Assembly: GCA_012727685.1 (NCBI GenBank)
Contig: JAAYGO010000276.1
Span: 1 to 46,623, forward strand
Reading direction: 5' to 3'
From: Bacillota bacterium
Lineage (GTDB): Bacteria > Bacillota > Dethiobacteria > DTU022
Length of the DNA stretch: 46,623 bases
Shown: piece after piece, positions 18,631-28,380 of the stretch
Layout of the letters: each line of letters starts with the position of its first letter
Position numbering within the stretch: the first letter of the stretch is position 1
Program-made: the position numbers and the translations under genes
Notes under the pieces: model-generated
What the model was told of the DNA's origin: nothing
Databases searched by the model: none
What the model saw: the letters and a program-made list of their open reading frames with translations, nothing else

Positions 18631-20070
18631 TTATTTTCCCTTACTTTTGGCCTCTTCCCACCATTGGTCGAGCTCTTCCAGGGAATAATCCAGGAATGGT
18701 TTTCCTTTTTGTTCCATCTGCTCCACAATATAGTGGAAGCGGCTTAAGAATTTGCGTATCGCCTTGCCCAAAGCCATCTCCGGGTTAACCCTCAGAAAGC
18801 GGGCCACATTCACCGCGGCAAAGAGGTAGTCTCCATACTCTTCCTCTATTTTTCCCGGAAGGCCATCCCGATATGCATCCGCCAGCTCCAATGCCTCTTC
18901 GTTTAATTTCGCCAGAGCCCCATCTGCTGTCGGCCAATCAAAACCCAGATCTGCCGCCCGCTTTTGGATCTTAAAAGCCCGTAACAAGGCGGGCAGAGCG
19001 GGGTCAACGGTGATCTGGTACGGCGAATCAATTCCTTTTTCCTTCCCCTTAATCTGTTCCCACCGATCAAGCACCTGGGGCACCCCGGTGATATTTTCGG
19101 AGCCAAAAACATGGGGATGGCGGCGCACCAGCTTGGCGGCAATCCCGTCGATAACCTGCTGCAGGGTAAAGCGCCCCTCTTCCCGGGCAATCTGGCTGTG
19201 AAAGACAATCTGCAACAGCAGGTCCCCCAGCTCTTCCTGCAAAGCAAGATCATCGTTCCTGTCGATGGCGGCGACCACTTCATAAGCCTCTTCCACCAGG
19301 TACTGGCGCAGGCTCCGGTGCGTCTGCTCCCTGTCCCAGGGGCAGCCGCCCTTGGACCGCAGCCGCGCCATGATCTCAACCAGATCATCAAAACCGTAGT
19401 CCACGGCAGGCGGCAAGCATAATATGATCCCCCCGCCAAAGATGGAGCGCTCAAGCTTGTCCAGCGCCACTGTATGGACCCATGCCCCCCGCCGGCCGGC
19501 AAAGCGGATTATTTTTACCGGATGCGACGGCTGATAGAACTGTAAAAGCCTTTCCTTCACCCGGAGCGCCACACAGCGACTTGAAACATGGGTCAGCAGA
19601 AGGTGGGTGCGGAGCGGCTCCTGCAGCGATGCAAGCTCAAGGATGTCCATGATCTTTACCCCCCGGGACAGATCAATCTGCAAAGCGGCTTGCACCGGTT
19701 CAAGTAGACCGATCCCCGGGATCATTTGTAGCGCCACACCGTAGCGAGGGGCCAGCCGGAAGATTTGCTTCACCGTGGCATCGCCCACAGCAGGATGGCC
19801 AGGCACGGCATAGATAACCGTTTGCTTGCGTTCTGCGGCACCGAGCAGCCGCAAGGCGATCGTGCGGCCAATCCCTTCAAAGCTGCGCCTCTGCAGAAAT
19901 AAATGATCAAAGGCCCGCACCGGAAAACCGAGCCGCCTTAAGCGGCGCGCCACGGCATGACTGCCTGTCCGAAAATAGAGAGACCGCCCCTTTTGAAATG
20001 CGCTCCGGGCAGCAGCGGTTAGCTGTCCCATACCGCCGGGACCCAGCCCGACAACTACTATTTTTTTCAT
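18631..20070 (-). CDS. mazG: MazG nucleotide pyrophosphohydrolase with N-terminal tetrapyrrole methylase-like domain (YabN type)
   Basis: VVGLGPGGMGQL N-terminus; LRSKGGCPWDREQTHRSLRQYLVEEAYEV and EELGDLLLQIVFH MazG motifs. Confidence 0.94.
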   Translation of the reverse strand: MKKIVVVGLGPGGMGQLTAAARSAFQKGRSLYFRTGSHAVARRLRRLGFPVRAFDHLFLQRRSFEGIGRTIALRLLGAAERKQTVIYAVPGHPAVGDATVKQIFRLAPRYGVALQMIPGIGLLEPVQAALQIDLSRGVKIMDILELASLQEPLRTHLLLTHVSSRCVALRVKERLLQFYQPSHPVKIIRFAGRRGAWVHTVALDKLERSIFGGGIILCLPPAVDYGFDDLVEIMARLRSKGGCPWDREQTHRSLRQYLVEEAYEVVAAIDRNDDLALQEELGDLLLQIVFHSQIAREEGRFTLQQVIDGIAAKLVRRHPHVFGSENITGVPQVLDRWEQIKGKEKGIDSPYQITVDPALPALLRAFKIQKRAADLGFDWPTADGALAKLNEEALELADAYRDGLPGKIEEEYGDYLFAAVNVARFLRVNPEMALGKAIRKFLSRFHYIVEQMEQKGKPFLDYSLEELDQWWEEAKSKGK

Positions 20071-20090
20071 AACCAGCTCCTTAACTTCAA

Positions 20091-21716
20091 CTAGCGCCGC
20101 AACAGCCTTAAACGCGAAGCAATGCGAACCAGATGCGGTCCGAGCCGGGGCACGAGTGCGAGCTCGTCCCCCCTTAACCCCCCCGTGACCAGGAGGCCCA
20201 ACCCGTAGACAACTATCCCGATAAAAATGGCGGAGAGAGTTGCGACCCCGTTGGTCATGGACGGCGAGAGGTATGGCCCGGCGAACCGTGCCGCCATCCC
20301 GTAGGCGAGGTAAACGGCAACGGCCATCACTGCCGCGGCCAGGCCTGGAAGAAGCAGCAGTTCCCCGATTTTGAATCGCCAGCCGGTGTAACGGGCTACA
20401 TAATAGAGATTTAAAACCGCCGCCACCCCCATGCCGGCAACTGAAGCAAAGGCAGCACCGCCTACATGCAGCGCCGGCACAGCGGTCAGGTACCAGGCCA
20501 ATACGGTCTTCACCAGGCCGCCGTAAACCATGTTCAGGACAGGAATAACCGTCCGGCCCAGCCCCTGGATGATGCCGGTAGTCGACACATAGAGGCAGAG
20601 CGGGATCACCGACCAGGAAGATACAGCCAGGGGGTAGCCTGCTTCGGCGTTTTTAAACAACAGGAGCGTAATCGGCTCCGCCAGGATGAAGAGGCCAACC
20701 GCAGCCGGCAGGCAGAAGAGCATGGTCAGCTTGACCGCTAAGGCGGTCCGGCTGCGAATCAGGGAAGATTGGCGCAGGACATAGGCCTCGGAAATGGCCG
20801 GGACCAGGCTCATCGACAACGCCAGGGTAACCACGTTGGGGAAATAAATCACTGAACTGGCCATGCCGGTTAGCTGGCCATAGAGGGCAGTCGCCCTTTC
20901 CGCGGTGAACCCGGCTGCCTGAAGCTGGCGGGGCACCACCGCCAGGTCGATCATGGTACTCAAGGGCATAATCAGGCTGCCGAAAGTGATCGGAATTGCA
21001 AGTGCAAAAATGCGCTTCACAATCTGGCTGTAGAGCGCAGGGTTGTGCCCGCGCTGGCACTTCATCGCTCTTTGAAAATTGGGGCGCTCCCGGAAATATA
21101 AAATTACCAGCAGAAACAATCCCAGGATACCGCCGCCCACCGCGCCGGCCGCTGCTCCGGCCGCAGCAAATTCGAGCCCGACCGGCAATAGCCATAACGC
21201 AAGGGCCAGCGAAACTGCAACCCGGCCAACCTGTTCTACGACCTGTGACGCTGCCGTAGGGATCATTTTCTGTTGGCCCTGGAAAAAACCGCGGATGGCT
21301 GACATGATGGTTACAAAAAAAATGGCCGGAGCGATCGCCATGATCGGGTAGACGGCCCTCGGTTCTTTAACGATCCTCTCAGCCATGATTTCTGCACCGA
21401 AAAAAAGCAGTAAAGCGATCACCAGTCCGGTCAAGGAGAGTATGACCATGGCGATGCGAAACACCCGCGCCGCCTCGCGAAAGTCCCGCAGCGCAATGTT
21501 TTCGGAAACCAGCTTGGAGACTGCCACCGGAATCCCGGCTGTCGAGATGGCCAGTAAAGAAGAATAAACGGGGTAAGCCATCTGGTATAGGCCGATACCT
21601 TCATCCCCAATAATAGCCGCCAACAGAATGCGCATGGCGGCCCCCACAAATCGAACCCCAATACCGGCCACGGCCAGGATGGCTGCGCCTTTTACAAAAG
21701 CACTATGTTTCGACAA
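20091..21716 (-). CDS. spoVB: Stage V sporulation protein B / polysaccharide flippase (MOP superfamily)
   Basis: 541-aa polytopic protein; LYQMAYPVYSSLLAISTAGIPVAVSKLVSE; between spoVT and mazG. Confidence 0.9.
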   Translation of the reverse strand: MSKHSAFVKGAAILAVAGIGVRFVGAAMRILLAAIIGDEGIGLYQMAYPVYSSLLAISTAGIPVAVSKLVSENIALRDFREAARVFRIAMVILSLTGLVIALLLFFGAEIMAERIVKEPRAVYPIMAIAPAIFFVTIMSAIRGFFQGQQKMIPTAASQVVEQVGRVAVSLALALWLLPVGLEFAAAGAAAGAVGGGILGLFLLVILYFRERPNFQRAMKCQRGHNPALYSQIVKRIFALAIPITFGSLIMPLSTMIDLAVVPRQLQAAGFTAERATALYGQLTGMASSVIYFPNVVTLALSMSLVPAISEAYVLRQSSLIRSRTALAVKLTMLFCLPAAVGLFILAEPITLLLFKNAEAGYPLAVSSWSVIPLCLYVSTTGIIQGLGRTVIPVLNMVYGGLVKTVLAWYLTAVPALHVGGAAFASVAGMGVAAVLNLYYVARYTGWRFKIGELLLLPGLAAAVMAVAVYLAYGMAARFAGPYLSPSMTNGVATLSAIFIGIVVYGLGLLVTGGLRGDELALVPRLGPHLVRIASRLRLLRR

Positions 21717-21808
21717 CTACTCTTCCTTCTTTCCGGATAATCCTTCCCAATCAGACAAGTTCTCTATCTTTAGTATTATAACAGCTCCTAAATGATCAGA
21801 CCAACTTT

Positions 21809-22381
21809 TTACTGTTCCATCTGCTTGGCCAAAAATGAGGCTGCCGTCTCCACAAGTTTTAATTCCAGATCGGTCATTTTAACCGCAGGGTCACGACTCC
21901 CCATCACCACGGCGCCGATCGGATCTCCCTCGGCAATAATGGGGGCAATCACTTCATTGGCAAAGCGCGCGCCGATCAGATCATCAGCCCCCTGGTAATA
22001 TTCATGCTCTGCGGTATTGTTGATCAGAACGCTTTTCCGGGTTTCCATCACCCGCTCGATGGCGCTGCTTAGGGGGCGGTTAACAAATTCTTTTTTCGGC
22101 GCCCCGGCAACGGCAATGATCGTATCGCGGTCTGCAATACAGGAGATATGTCCCATGGCCTCGTACAGCGAATCTGCATATTCTTGTGCAAAATCGCCCA
22201 GCTCGCCAATGGGCGAGTATTTTTTCAAAATCACTTCTCCATCGCGGTCAACGAAAATTTCCAGGGGATCTCCTTCCCGGATCTTGAGGGTTCTGCGAAT
22301 TTCTTTTGGAATTACAACGCGGCCCAGATCGTCGATGCGCCTCACTATACCGGTTGCCTTCAATTTCTGTTCCTCCTTCAT
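21809..22381 (-). CDS. spoVT: Stage V sporulation protein T (AbrB N-terminus, GAF C-terminus)
   Basis: MKATGIVRRIDDLGRVVIPKEIRRTLKIREGDPLEIFVD and C-terminal sensor domain. Confidence 0.94.
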   Translation of the reverse strand: MKEEQKLKATGIVRRIDDLGRVVIPKEIRRTLKIREGDPLEIFVDRDGEVILKKYSPIGELGDFAQEYADSLYEAMGHISCIADRDTIIAVAGAPKKEFVNRPLSSAIERVMETRKSVLINNTAEHEYYQGADDLIGARFANEVIAPIIAEGDPIGAVVMGSRDPAVKMTDLELKLVETAASFLAKQMEQ

Positions 22382-22482
22382 TTACTTTGTAAAAGTTCCA
22401 TGATTGATGGCCCTTAAGTATAATTTAGTATTCAACCTCATCCGGGGTTTTATACATCGGGGCAGGCCGCACCGCCGGGCGT

Positions 22483-23427
22483 TCAATGCATCAATATTTC
22501 AATGTCTCCTTCGCTCCAGAGGCGATAATAATAATCCTCATACATCATGCACTGTTTCATTAAAGCTGCCTCTTCTTTAACTGCTTCATAGTCCAGGGAG
22601 CTTGCCGGCCGGGAGTCCAGGATAAGGTATAAATGGAAACAGCTTTCACCCTCAACCACCGCGCCCTTTTCGCCGGGCGCCAGGTTAAACAAAAGGTTCT
22701 TGACCCCTTCATCCAAAAACGGATCACTTGCTGAAATCCATTCCGGGGGCCCGGCCTCCAGATCCGGATTTTCCCTTTGCAGCTCTCCAACCAGCTCACC
22801 GAAGGCGCGCCCCTTTTTAAACTGCGCCAGGACCCGGCGGGCCAATTCTTCTTCTGAAAAGGTCAGCCGGCACACCTGCAGGTCTGCTGCCTTTTTAAAT
22901 ATTTCCGGATTCTCTTCGACGAATGCCCGCAGATCAGACTCGGTCAGGGAAGCGGCAATATGATCAAATAAAAGTTGCCTCTGTAACTCATAGCGCGGGA
23001 GAATTGAAAGGTCTCCTTCCGTAAGCTCCAGATGTTTCAAGCGCCGGTCAAAAAGATCCCGCGATCCGCCGTATTGTACGGCAATCAATTCGGCCAGCAG
23101 CAAATCAGTTTCCCGCTTCACCAGCTCTTCATTCACGGTCAGACCTGCTTTCTCTACCGCCTGCCTCATCAGCTCCATGTCAATGAGTATTCTTAAAAAT
23201 TCTGCCTCAATCGCCCGGCGTTCTTGTTCTTGGCCTGTGTCCAACAGGAGATCGGCAGGCTGATGAAGGCACAGCACCCGAATAAAATGGTCCAGTTGTT
23301 GCTTTGTAATGGTTTGCCCGTTCACGACAGCCGCCGGGTAATCGTGTTCATGACCGCCGCATCCGCCGCAAAAGGGGTAGAGAAGCAAAAGAAAAAGGCA
23401 AATTAATCCCTTTTTTAACTTGCCCAT
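22483..23427 (-). CDS. PrsA/SurA N-terminal-like foldase lipoprotein
   Basis: Signal peptide/lipobox-like FCGGCGG; AVVNGQTITKQQLDHFI SurA_N motif; location downstream of mfd. Confidence 0.75.
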   Translation of the reverse strand: MGKLKKGLICLFLLLLYPFCGGCGGHEHDYPAAVVNGQTITKQQLDHFIRVLCLHQPADLLLDTGQEQERRAIEAEFLRILIDMELMRQAVEKAGLTVNEELVKRETDLLLAELIAVQYGGSRDLFDRRLKHLELTEGDLSILPRYELQRQLLFDHIAASLTESDLRAFVEENPEIFKKAADLQVCRLTFSEEELARRVLAQFKKGRAFGELVGELQRENPDLEAGPPEWISASDPFLDEGVKNLLFNLAPGEKGAVVEGESCFHLYLILDSRPASSLDYEAVKEEAALMKQCMMYEDYYYRLWSEGDIEILMH

Positions 23428-26400
23428 TACTGTTCACCCCCTTTGGAGAGCAGGCCGGTCCCGCTTGAGCGTTGATGCGAAGACAAATCACGTAAAGATT
23501 GAAGCATCCGGATTAGCTCCGGCAGGAAAACGCTCAGGCTTCCCTCTACCCTAATTTTGAGAGTGACTCTCTGGCCGCTGCCAATGGAAACCTTCGCGTT
23601 GCTCTTCTGTAGAATGGCCCACAGTTCACTTTGCCGCAGCTTGGAGCGTGGGCTAAACCTCACCATGATCTGACTTCCTTTTTGCTCAATCAGATCAACA
23701 TCCAGATCGCGGGCTGCCACACGGAGGGCAGCAACCTTGAGCAGGTTATATACCGGTTCGGGCGGAGAGCCGAAGCGATCGCGCAGCTCCGCTTCGATTT
23801 CGTCCAGCTCTGCCATGGAATCAATGGCATAGATGCGGTAATAGAAATCGATTTTCTGGTCCTGGCTGGCAATATAAGAGGCCGGGATAAAGGCGTCAAT
23901 TTCCAGGTCGATCCGCGGCGCCGCCTTCTTCTCCGGCAGTTTTTCATTTTTCAAAGCGGCCACCGCCTCTTCCAGGAGGCGGCAGTAGAGATCAAAACCA
24001 ACCGCCGCCACGTGACCATGCTGCTCGGCGCCGAGGATATTGCCCGCCCCCCTGATCTCCAGATCGCGCAGGGCCACCTTGAAGCCGGAGCCCAGCTCGG
24101 CAAACTCCTTGATCGCCTGCAACCTTTTCCGTGCCGCGTCGGAAATGATCTTGTGGCGATGGTAGGTTAAAAACGCATAGGCCACCCGGTTCGATCGCCC
24201 GACCCTGCCGCGAAGCTGGTAAAGCTGGGAGAGGCCGAAGCGGTCGGCTTCATAGACGATCAGGGTATTGACATTGGGAATATCCAGCCCCGCTTCGATA
24301 ATCGTTGTAGAGATGAGGATTTTATATTTCCCCTCCAGGAAATCGCTCATGACCTGTTCCAACTCCGCTTCCGCCATCCGGCCGTGCCCAACCGCCAGCG
24401 GCACGCCGGGGAAAAGCTCCTGGATCCTCCTGGCCATGGCGCTGATTCCTTCGATGCGGTTGAAGACAAAAAAAACCTGCCCGTCCCGGTTCAGCTCCCT
24501 TTGTATTGCTTCCTTGATGAGCAGTTCAGAATATTCGACGATAAAAGTCTGCACCGGGTAGCGGTTTTCCGGGGGGGTCTCGATCACGCTTAGATCCCGC
24601 GCGCCAACCAGTGAAAGATGCAGCGTGCGCGGTATGGGCGTTGCGGTCATGGCCAAAACATCCACATCCAGACGCATCTGTTTCAATCTTTCTTTGTGAC
24701 GCACCCCAAACCTCTGCTCCTCGTCGATAATCAACAAGCCCAGGTCGTTGAAGCTAACATCCCGTGACAATAGCCGGTGGGTGCCGATGACAATGTCGAT
24801 CCGCCCCCGGGACAGGTCGGCAACGATCTCTTTCTGCTGCTGCGGCGGAACGAAGCGGCTAAGCTGCGCCACCCGGATGGGAAAATCGGCAAAGCGCTCC
24901 GAAAAATTCCGGTAGTGCTGTTGGGCTAAAACCGTAGTGGGCACCAGCAGCGCCACCTGCTTGCCTTCCATGGCTACCTTGAATGCCGCCCGCATGGCCA
25001 CCTCCGTTTTGCCATAACCGACATCCCCGCAAATCAAGCGATCCATGGGATACGGTTTTTCCAGGTCCGCCTTCACCTCGGCGATGGCCTGCAGCTGATC
25101 GGGGGTTTCTTCAAAGGGAAAGCGAGCCTCGAATTCAAGCTGCCAGGGATGGTCAGGCCCGAAGGCGTGGCCTCCCACCGCCTGCCGCGCCGCATATAAT
25201 GATAGCAACTCACCGGCGAGCTCCTGCACCGAGGCTTTGACCTTATTTTTCATGCGGTGCCACTCTCCGCTGCCAAGGCTGTGCAGCCGCGGCGCCCGCC
25301 CCTCGGCGCCCACATATTTTTGAATCAACTCGATCTGATCGGCAGGGATGTAGAGTTTATCGGTTCCGCTGTACTTGATTAAAAGGTAATCCCGCTGAAC
25401 GCCGTTGATCTCCAGGGTATTCACACCGAGATATTTCCCGATGCCATGCTGTTCGTGCACAACATAGTCCCCTACGGCCAGCTCGCGGTAATCGCGCAGC
25501 TTAATTCCCTCTTTGTGCACGAGGCGCTTTCTTTTGCGCCGCAAGGGAACCAGGTTATGTGCGGTCAAGAGGACCAGGTCCAGGGCTGGAATGATAAATC
25601 CCTCTTCCAGGCTGGCGGTAACTGCCTGCGCCGGGGCGGCGGAATTCTCTTCCCACGGCTGTCCCGGGGAACCGCTAACCGGCAAACCGTATTCGCAAAT
25701 ATTTTTTAATAGCCCCGCGCCGTGTTCATCGCTGCCGACCAAAAAACAGAGCCTGTAACCCTGGCTGCGCCAGCTCCGGAAATCGCTTTCCAGCAGATCC
25801 CACTGGCCGTGATAAGAAAAAACACCTTTTACTTCATACTCGGTTTGATACTGCGCCGCCAGCCAACCGGCTGAATCTCCTGGAAAGAGATTGCATTCTA
25901 TGACAGGGCATTGGATCCGGGCAAAGAGAGCACTGAGTTTCCAGAGATAATCAATTTGCTCGTGCAGGAGCTCCCCCTGCATGAACAGGTTGGCGTGATG
26001 CTCGGCCAACTCCCGCTGCAAAGCGCTCTCTTTCCCCTCAATTTCGGCCGGCTCTTCGATGAAGATTAGAAATTCAGAAGTCAGGTAATCGAGGAGCGAT
26101 GACCCGGTCCCAAAAAAATATGAGAAATACCAGGTGAGGATGTCTAAGCCGCCCGGCCTCGCCAACTGCTCCAGATGTCTGGCAACATTGGCCTGTAATC
26201 TGTTTGCCGCCTCCAAATCACCGCTGCGGCGCAGCCCCGAGAGCACCCGCTGTGCATCCGCACGGATCCGGTCAGTCCCTGGGGCGTAAATGCTCTCCGG
26301 CAGCGGCATTTCTATGGCCGGCAATATATCGGCGCGCGGCAAATGATCCGTAGAACGCTGGCTATGCAGATCAAATAAACGGATCGACTCTACGGTATCA

Positions 26401-27002
26401 TCAAACAGGGCAATGCGCAGCGGTTGTTTCCACCCGAAAGGGAAAACATCGATAATATCGCCCCGCCCGCTACACTGGCCTTTCCCCTCAACCAGGGGAA
26501 CGCGCTCATAGCCTAGTTCTACCAGGCGGCCGAGCAGCTCATCCCGATCGACTTTTTGATCGATCTCAACCCTGGTAATAAAAGAGCGCCACAAAGAAGG
26601 ATCCACCGCCCTGGAGAGCAGGGCAGTATAGGGGGCTATGAAAATACCCTCCTTCCCCTGGTTTAGCCAGTCTAAAAAAAGCAGGCGCTGTTCCCTTTGT
26701 TCCGCGCTTTGGGCAAGAATATCGGGAGTAATAAAAAGTTCCCTGGAGGACAGCAAGTGGACTGCATCGGCAGGGTAAAAAGCCAGGAGATCGGCATATG
26801 CTTTCTCCGCCCGGGCGCTGTCCGGGGTAATGATCAGTGCAGAGCGGCCCAGCCGGTGGGCTAAACCGGCCTGGAAAAACACGCGGGCACTGCTGTCAAG
26901 GCCGTTCACAGAGATCCGGGAGCCGGCGGAGACACGTTCTGCCAGCTCCCGAAAAGAAGGATCACGAGTCCAGGTGTTCAATAAGTTCCTTAACAGCATC
27001 AC
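23427..27002 (-). CDS. mfd: Transcription-repair coupling factor
   Basis: 1191 aa; LICGDVGYGKTEVAMRAAFKVAM, DEEQRFGV, RID-like domain and C-terminal TRCF domain. Confidence 0.97.
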   Translation of the reverse strand: MMLLRNLLNTWTRDPSFRELAERVSAGSRISVNGLDSSARVFFQAGLAHRLGRSALIITPDSARAEKAYADLLAFYPADAVHLLSSRELFITPDILAQSAEQREQRLLFLDWLNQGKEGIFIAPYTALLSRAVDPSLWRSFITRVEIDQKVDRDELLGRLVELGYERVPLVEGKGQCSGRGDIIDVFPFGWKQPLRIALFDDTVESIRLFDLHSQRSTDHLPRADILPAIEMPLPESIYAPGTDRIRADAQRVLSGLRRSGDLEAANRLQANVARHLEQLARPGGLDILTWYFSYFFGTGSSLLDYLTSEFLIFIEEPAEIEGKESALQRELAEHHANLFMQGELLHEQIDYLWKLSALFARIQCPVIECNLFPGDSAGWLAAQYQTEYEVKGVFSYHGQWDLLESDFRSWRSQGYRLCFLVGSDEHGAGLLKNICEYGLPVSGSPGQPWEENSAAPAQAVTASLEEGFIIPALDLVLLTAHNLVPLRRKRKRLVHKEGIKLRDYRELAVGDYVVHEQHGIGKYLGVNTLEINGVQRDYLLIKYSGTDKLYIPADQIELIQKYVGAEGRAPRLHSLGSGEWHRMKNKVKASVQELAGELLSLYAARQAVGGHAFGPDHPWQLEFEARFPFEETPDQLQAIAEVKADLEKPYPMDRLICGDVGYGKTEVAMRAAFKVAMEGKQVALLVPTTVLAQQHYRNFSERFADFPIRVAQLSRFVPPQQQKEIVADLSRGRIDIVIGTHRLLSRDVSFNDLGLLIIDEEQRFGVRHKERLKQMRLDVDVLAMTATPIPRTLHLSLVGARDLSVIETPPENRYPVQTFIVEYSELLIKEAIQRELNRDGQVFFVFNRIEGISAMARRIQELFPGVPLAVGHGRMAEAELEQVMSDFLEGKYKILISTTIIEAGLDIPNVNTLIVYEADRFGLSQLYQLRGRVGRSNRVAYAFLTYHRHKIISDAARKRLQAIKEFAELGSGFKVALRDLEIRGAGNILGAEQHGHVAAVGFDLYCRLLEEAVAALKNEKLPEKKAAPRIDLEIDAFIPASYIASQDQKIDFYYRIYAIDSMAELDEIEAELRDRFGSPPEPVYNLLKVAALRVAARDLDVDLIEQKGSQIMVRFSPRSKLRQSELWAILQKSNAKVSIGSGQRVTLKIRVEGSLSVFLPELIRMLQSLRDLSSHQRSSGTGLLSKGGEQ

Positions 27003-27087
27003 AGCCCTCCACGCTTCATCGCGCCTGAAACGGCTTCAGCCCAAATGAGCAGCCACCATAAAATTTTTTAAATAATTCTAGATGATT

Positions 27088-27232
27088 GGGGCTGTTTCAA
27101 AAGGGCAGCCCTTTGATCTCATCCTGAGGGCGAAGTCCGAAGGCGACATGCGCGGGGGGTGGGTCTCCACCCTCCACATCTCCGCCCCGGTAACAATCTT
27201 TAACCTGACTAAAGCACTTTTGGGACAGCCCC
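27088..27232. mobile_element. 145-bp MITE-like element between fin and mfd
   Basis: Terminal inverted repeats GGGGCTGTTTCAAAAG / CTTTTGGGACAGCCCC (14 of 16 complementary); no ORF inside. Confidence 0.7.
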
Positions 27233-27233
27233 T

Positions 27234-27470
27234 TTAATGTAAATCAGGCGCCTTCCGATAGCGCCATTCGCCTTCATGAATCTCCATCGTCTCTACGCAG
27301 CCGTCACACAACGAATAAACGAAAAGGCCACCCGTTTCGGTAGATTTTATTATATCTTCCCGCAGATCTACCGTCAACGGATCCATATCCAGTTGGATCA
27401 GCTCCTCTTCGGTCAGGTTGATGACCCCGATCAGCGCGCCGCAGCGGTCACAGACGTAGGTTACTTTCAT
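27234..27470 (-). CDS. fin: Anti-sigma-F factor Fin family
   Basis: 78 aa with two CxxC pairs (CDRCGALIGVINLTEEEL...YSLCDGCVETME) immediately upstream of mfd, as yabK/fin in Bacillus. Confidence 0.8.
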   Translation of the reverse strand: MKVTYVCDRCGALIGVINLTEEELIQLDMDPLTVDLREDIIKSTETGGLFVYSLCDGCVETMEIHEGEWRYRKAPDLH

Positions 27471-27516
27471 GCTCTTTCACCATATTATTTATTTTCCGGT
27501 ATTAATATGCTACCCC

Positions 27517-28380
27517 TCAACCCGTCTGCTTATCCGCTGTTAAACAAGTCCTTCCTTTTGGATAGGAGCCGAGCAGTTTAAAGAACGGCACGTTGCGCCT
27601 CAGTTCATCCCATAGTGATGCTAGCTGCGGATCATCTTTATGACCCTCGCAATCGATAAAAAACAGCCAGTCGCCCAGGCTGCGCCTGGCCGGTTTTGAT
27701 TCGATCCTGGTCAAGTTGATCTTCCGGGCGGCAAAGAAACCCAAGACATGATAAAGGCTGCCGGGGCCGTCGGAGAGAGCCAGCACCAGCGATGTTTTAT
27801 CGCAGCCGGTGGGGGGATGTTCTTCTCTGGAGACAACCACGAAACGGGTGACATTGTCATCATAATCTTGAATGCCCTCCGCCAGAATCATGAGCCCAAA
27901 GAGGGCGGCGGCGCGGCGCGGGGCTATGGCGGCGCTCCCCGGATTGGCGGCAACCATTGCAGCGGCAGCGGCGGTGCTCTCCACCGGGAAGCAGGAAACA
28001 TGTCCTAGAACCGCTTCAAGGTAGCGGCGGCACTGGCCTAATGCATGGGGGTGAGAATAGACTCGCGTAATTTGCTCCAGCGCCGTACCCGGAGCGGCGA
28101 GCAGGCACTGCCGGATCGGGCACACCAGCTCGCGGTAGATATTAATTTCTTCCAGGCACACCAACTGATCGAGGGTCGCGTTAACACTTCCCTCCAGTGA
28201 ATTTTCCAGGGGAACAATACCCTGATCCAGGCTGCCGGAAGCCACCTTCTCCATTACCTGCGTCACTGTCGGCTGCTCCAACAGCTTGTAACTCTGCCGG
28301 TGAAAGCGCTGGTAGAGCAAGGCTGCTTCTTCCGAGAAAGTGCCCGGCGGACCGAGATAACCCAGTTTGAAAACCTTCAC
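27517..28380 (-). CDS. pheA: Prephenate dehydratase with C-terminal ACT domain
   Basis: GYLGPPGTFSEEAAL; PLENSLEGSVNATLD; DNVTRFVVV; ACT ESKPARRSLGDWLFFIDCEGH. Confidence 0.95.
   Translation of the reverse strand: MKVFKLGYLGPPGTFSEEAALLYQRFHRQSYKLLEQPTVTQVMEKVASGSLDQGIVPLENSLEGSVNATLDQLVCLEEINIYRELVCPIRQCLLAAPGTALEQITRVYSHPHALGQCRRYLEAVLGHVSCFPVESTAAAAAMVAANPGSAAIAPRRAAALFGLMILAEGIQDYDDNVTRFVVVSREEHPPTGCDKTSLVLALSDGPGSLYHVLGFFAARKINLTRIESKPARRSLGDWLFFIDCEGHKDDPQLASLWDELRRNVPFFKLLGSYPKGRTCLTADKQTG

Noticed and set aside
20653-21195. 180-aa minus-strand ORF inside spoVB
   Set aside because: Alternate-frame translation of spoVB; Pro/Gly/Arg-rich, no domain.
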